In this document: piece after piece, positions 38,968 to 39,068 of the stretch
Numbering within the stretch: position 1 is the first letter of the stretch
Layout of the letters: each line of letters opens with the position of its first letter
Assembly: GCA_035946175.1 (NCBI GenBank)
Contig: DASYZQ010000007.1
Location: 1 to 39,068, forward strand
Direction: 5' to 3'
Origin: DASYZQ01 sp035946175
GTDB lineage: Bacteria > Patescibacteriota > Saccharimonadia > Saccharimonadales > UBA4665
DNA: 39,068 bases
Position numbers and translations under genes: made by a program
The notes under the pieces: model-generated
The model's database searches: none
What the model saw: only the letters and a program-made list of their open reading frames with translations
Told to the model about the DNA's origin: nothing

Positions 38968-39068
38968 ATGAACACAAACACCAAAAGCAACCGAGTCATG
39001 AAAGCTATGACCGGATTAAGTCACTATGAATTCGAGCAATTAGTACCAGCCTTCGAGCAGGAACTCTA
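38968..39068 (+). CDS. IS-type transposase, N-terminus only
   Basis: 33 codons are visible before the window ends. KAMTGLSHYEFEQLVPAFEQ matches the N-terminal helix-turn-helix of IS5-type and related DDE transposases (usual form TGLS-x-x-EF-x-x-L-x-P-x-F). The catalytic part lies outside the window, so integrity cannot be judged. A -35/-10 pair places the ATG at +1. Confidence 0.6.
   Translation, partial: MNTNTKSNRVMKAMTGLSHYEFEQLVPAFEQEL

Noticed and set aside
1..39068. CRISPR array or rRNA genes
   Set aside because: No regularly spaced direct repeats and no rRNA-like sequence seen.
1..39068. Alternative genetic code (UGA as Gly)
   Set aside because: UGA serves as stop in several tightly overlapped gene pairs such as pilM/pilN and the 4-nt minor pilin overlaps.

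Overview
The window looks like a chromosomal piece of a Patescibacteria (CPR) genome, most likely Candidatus Saccharibacteria (TM7). The grounds are a compact type IV pilus locus with no outer-membrane secretin, single scattered tRNA genes, an NrdR-type regulator, a single Xer recombinase and many short overlapping genes. UGA is used as a stop (for example in ATGA overlaps), which argues against the UGA-recoded CPR groups. The assignment rests on gene content only.

Layout. 1-2.8 kb: a small ORF with its own promoter, nrdR with a palindrome across its start codon, and a converging pair of envelope genes (GT2 glycosyltransferase plus a small membrane protein). 2.9-9.4 kb (all minus): tRNA-Gly(CCC), tRNA-Thr(CGT), a DUF1003-like membrane protein, an L,D-transpeptidase, a nucleotidyltransferase, a VapBC-type module beside tRNA-Asp, a PH-domain protein followed by a membrane-anchored parvulin foldase, tRNA-Arg(CCT) and ndk. 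9.6-11.5 kb (plus): two orphan proteins and a Xer recombinase. 11.5-25.8 kb (minus): a near-continuous type IV pilus cluster in transcription order: TPR-like membrane protein, large Cys-rich exported protein, pilM, pilN, pilO, a small anchored protein, pilB, pilT, pilC, pilA, pilD and four minor pilins (FimT/GspH-, PilV-, PilW- and PilX-like). It encodes motor, platform, alignment complex, major pilin, processing peptidase and a likely tip complex for a cell envelope without PilQ. 25.8-29.6 kb: a drug-export locus with a DHA2 MFS pump, a divergent MarR regulator and a DrrAB-type ABC exporter. 29.7-30.4 kb: a second VapBC-type module.

30.4-39.1 kb is an accessory region. It opens with a decayed PheT-like fragment and a broken small gene. 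Then come a DUF4238 protein, a ParB-like gene overlapping a large serine recombinase, three envelope genes (OB-fold, polytopic membrane protein, TM2 protein with a duplicated domain), an XRE regulator, an orphan, and the start of an IS-type transposase cut off by the window end. The DNA from about 32.3 kb on is visibly more A/T-rich than the pilus locus.

The most striking pattern is transcriptional. Many first genes have a good -10 box (often with a -35 or an extended TG motif) ending only 6-7 nt before the start codon and no Shine-Dalgarno, so their mRNAs should be leaderless. Genes inside operons keep GGAG/GGGG Shine-Dalgarno sequences or overlapping start/stop codons.
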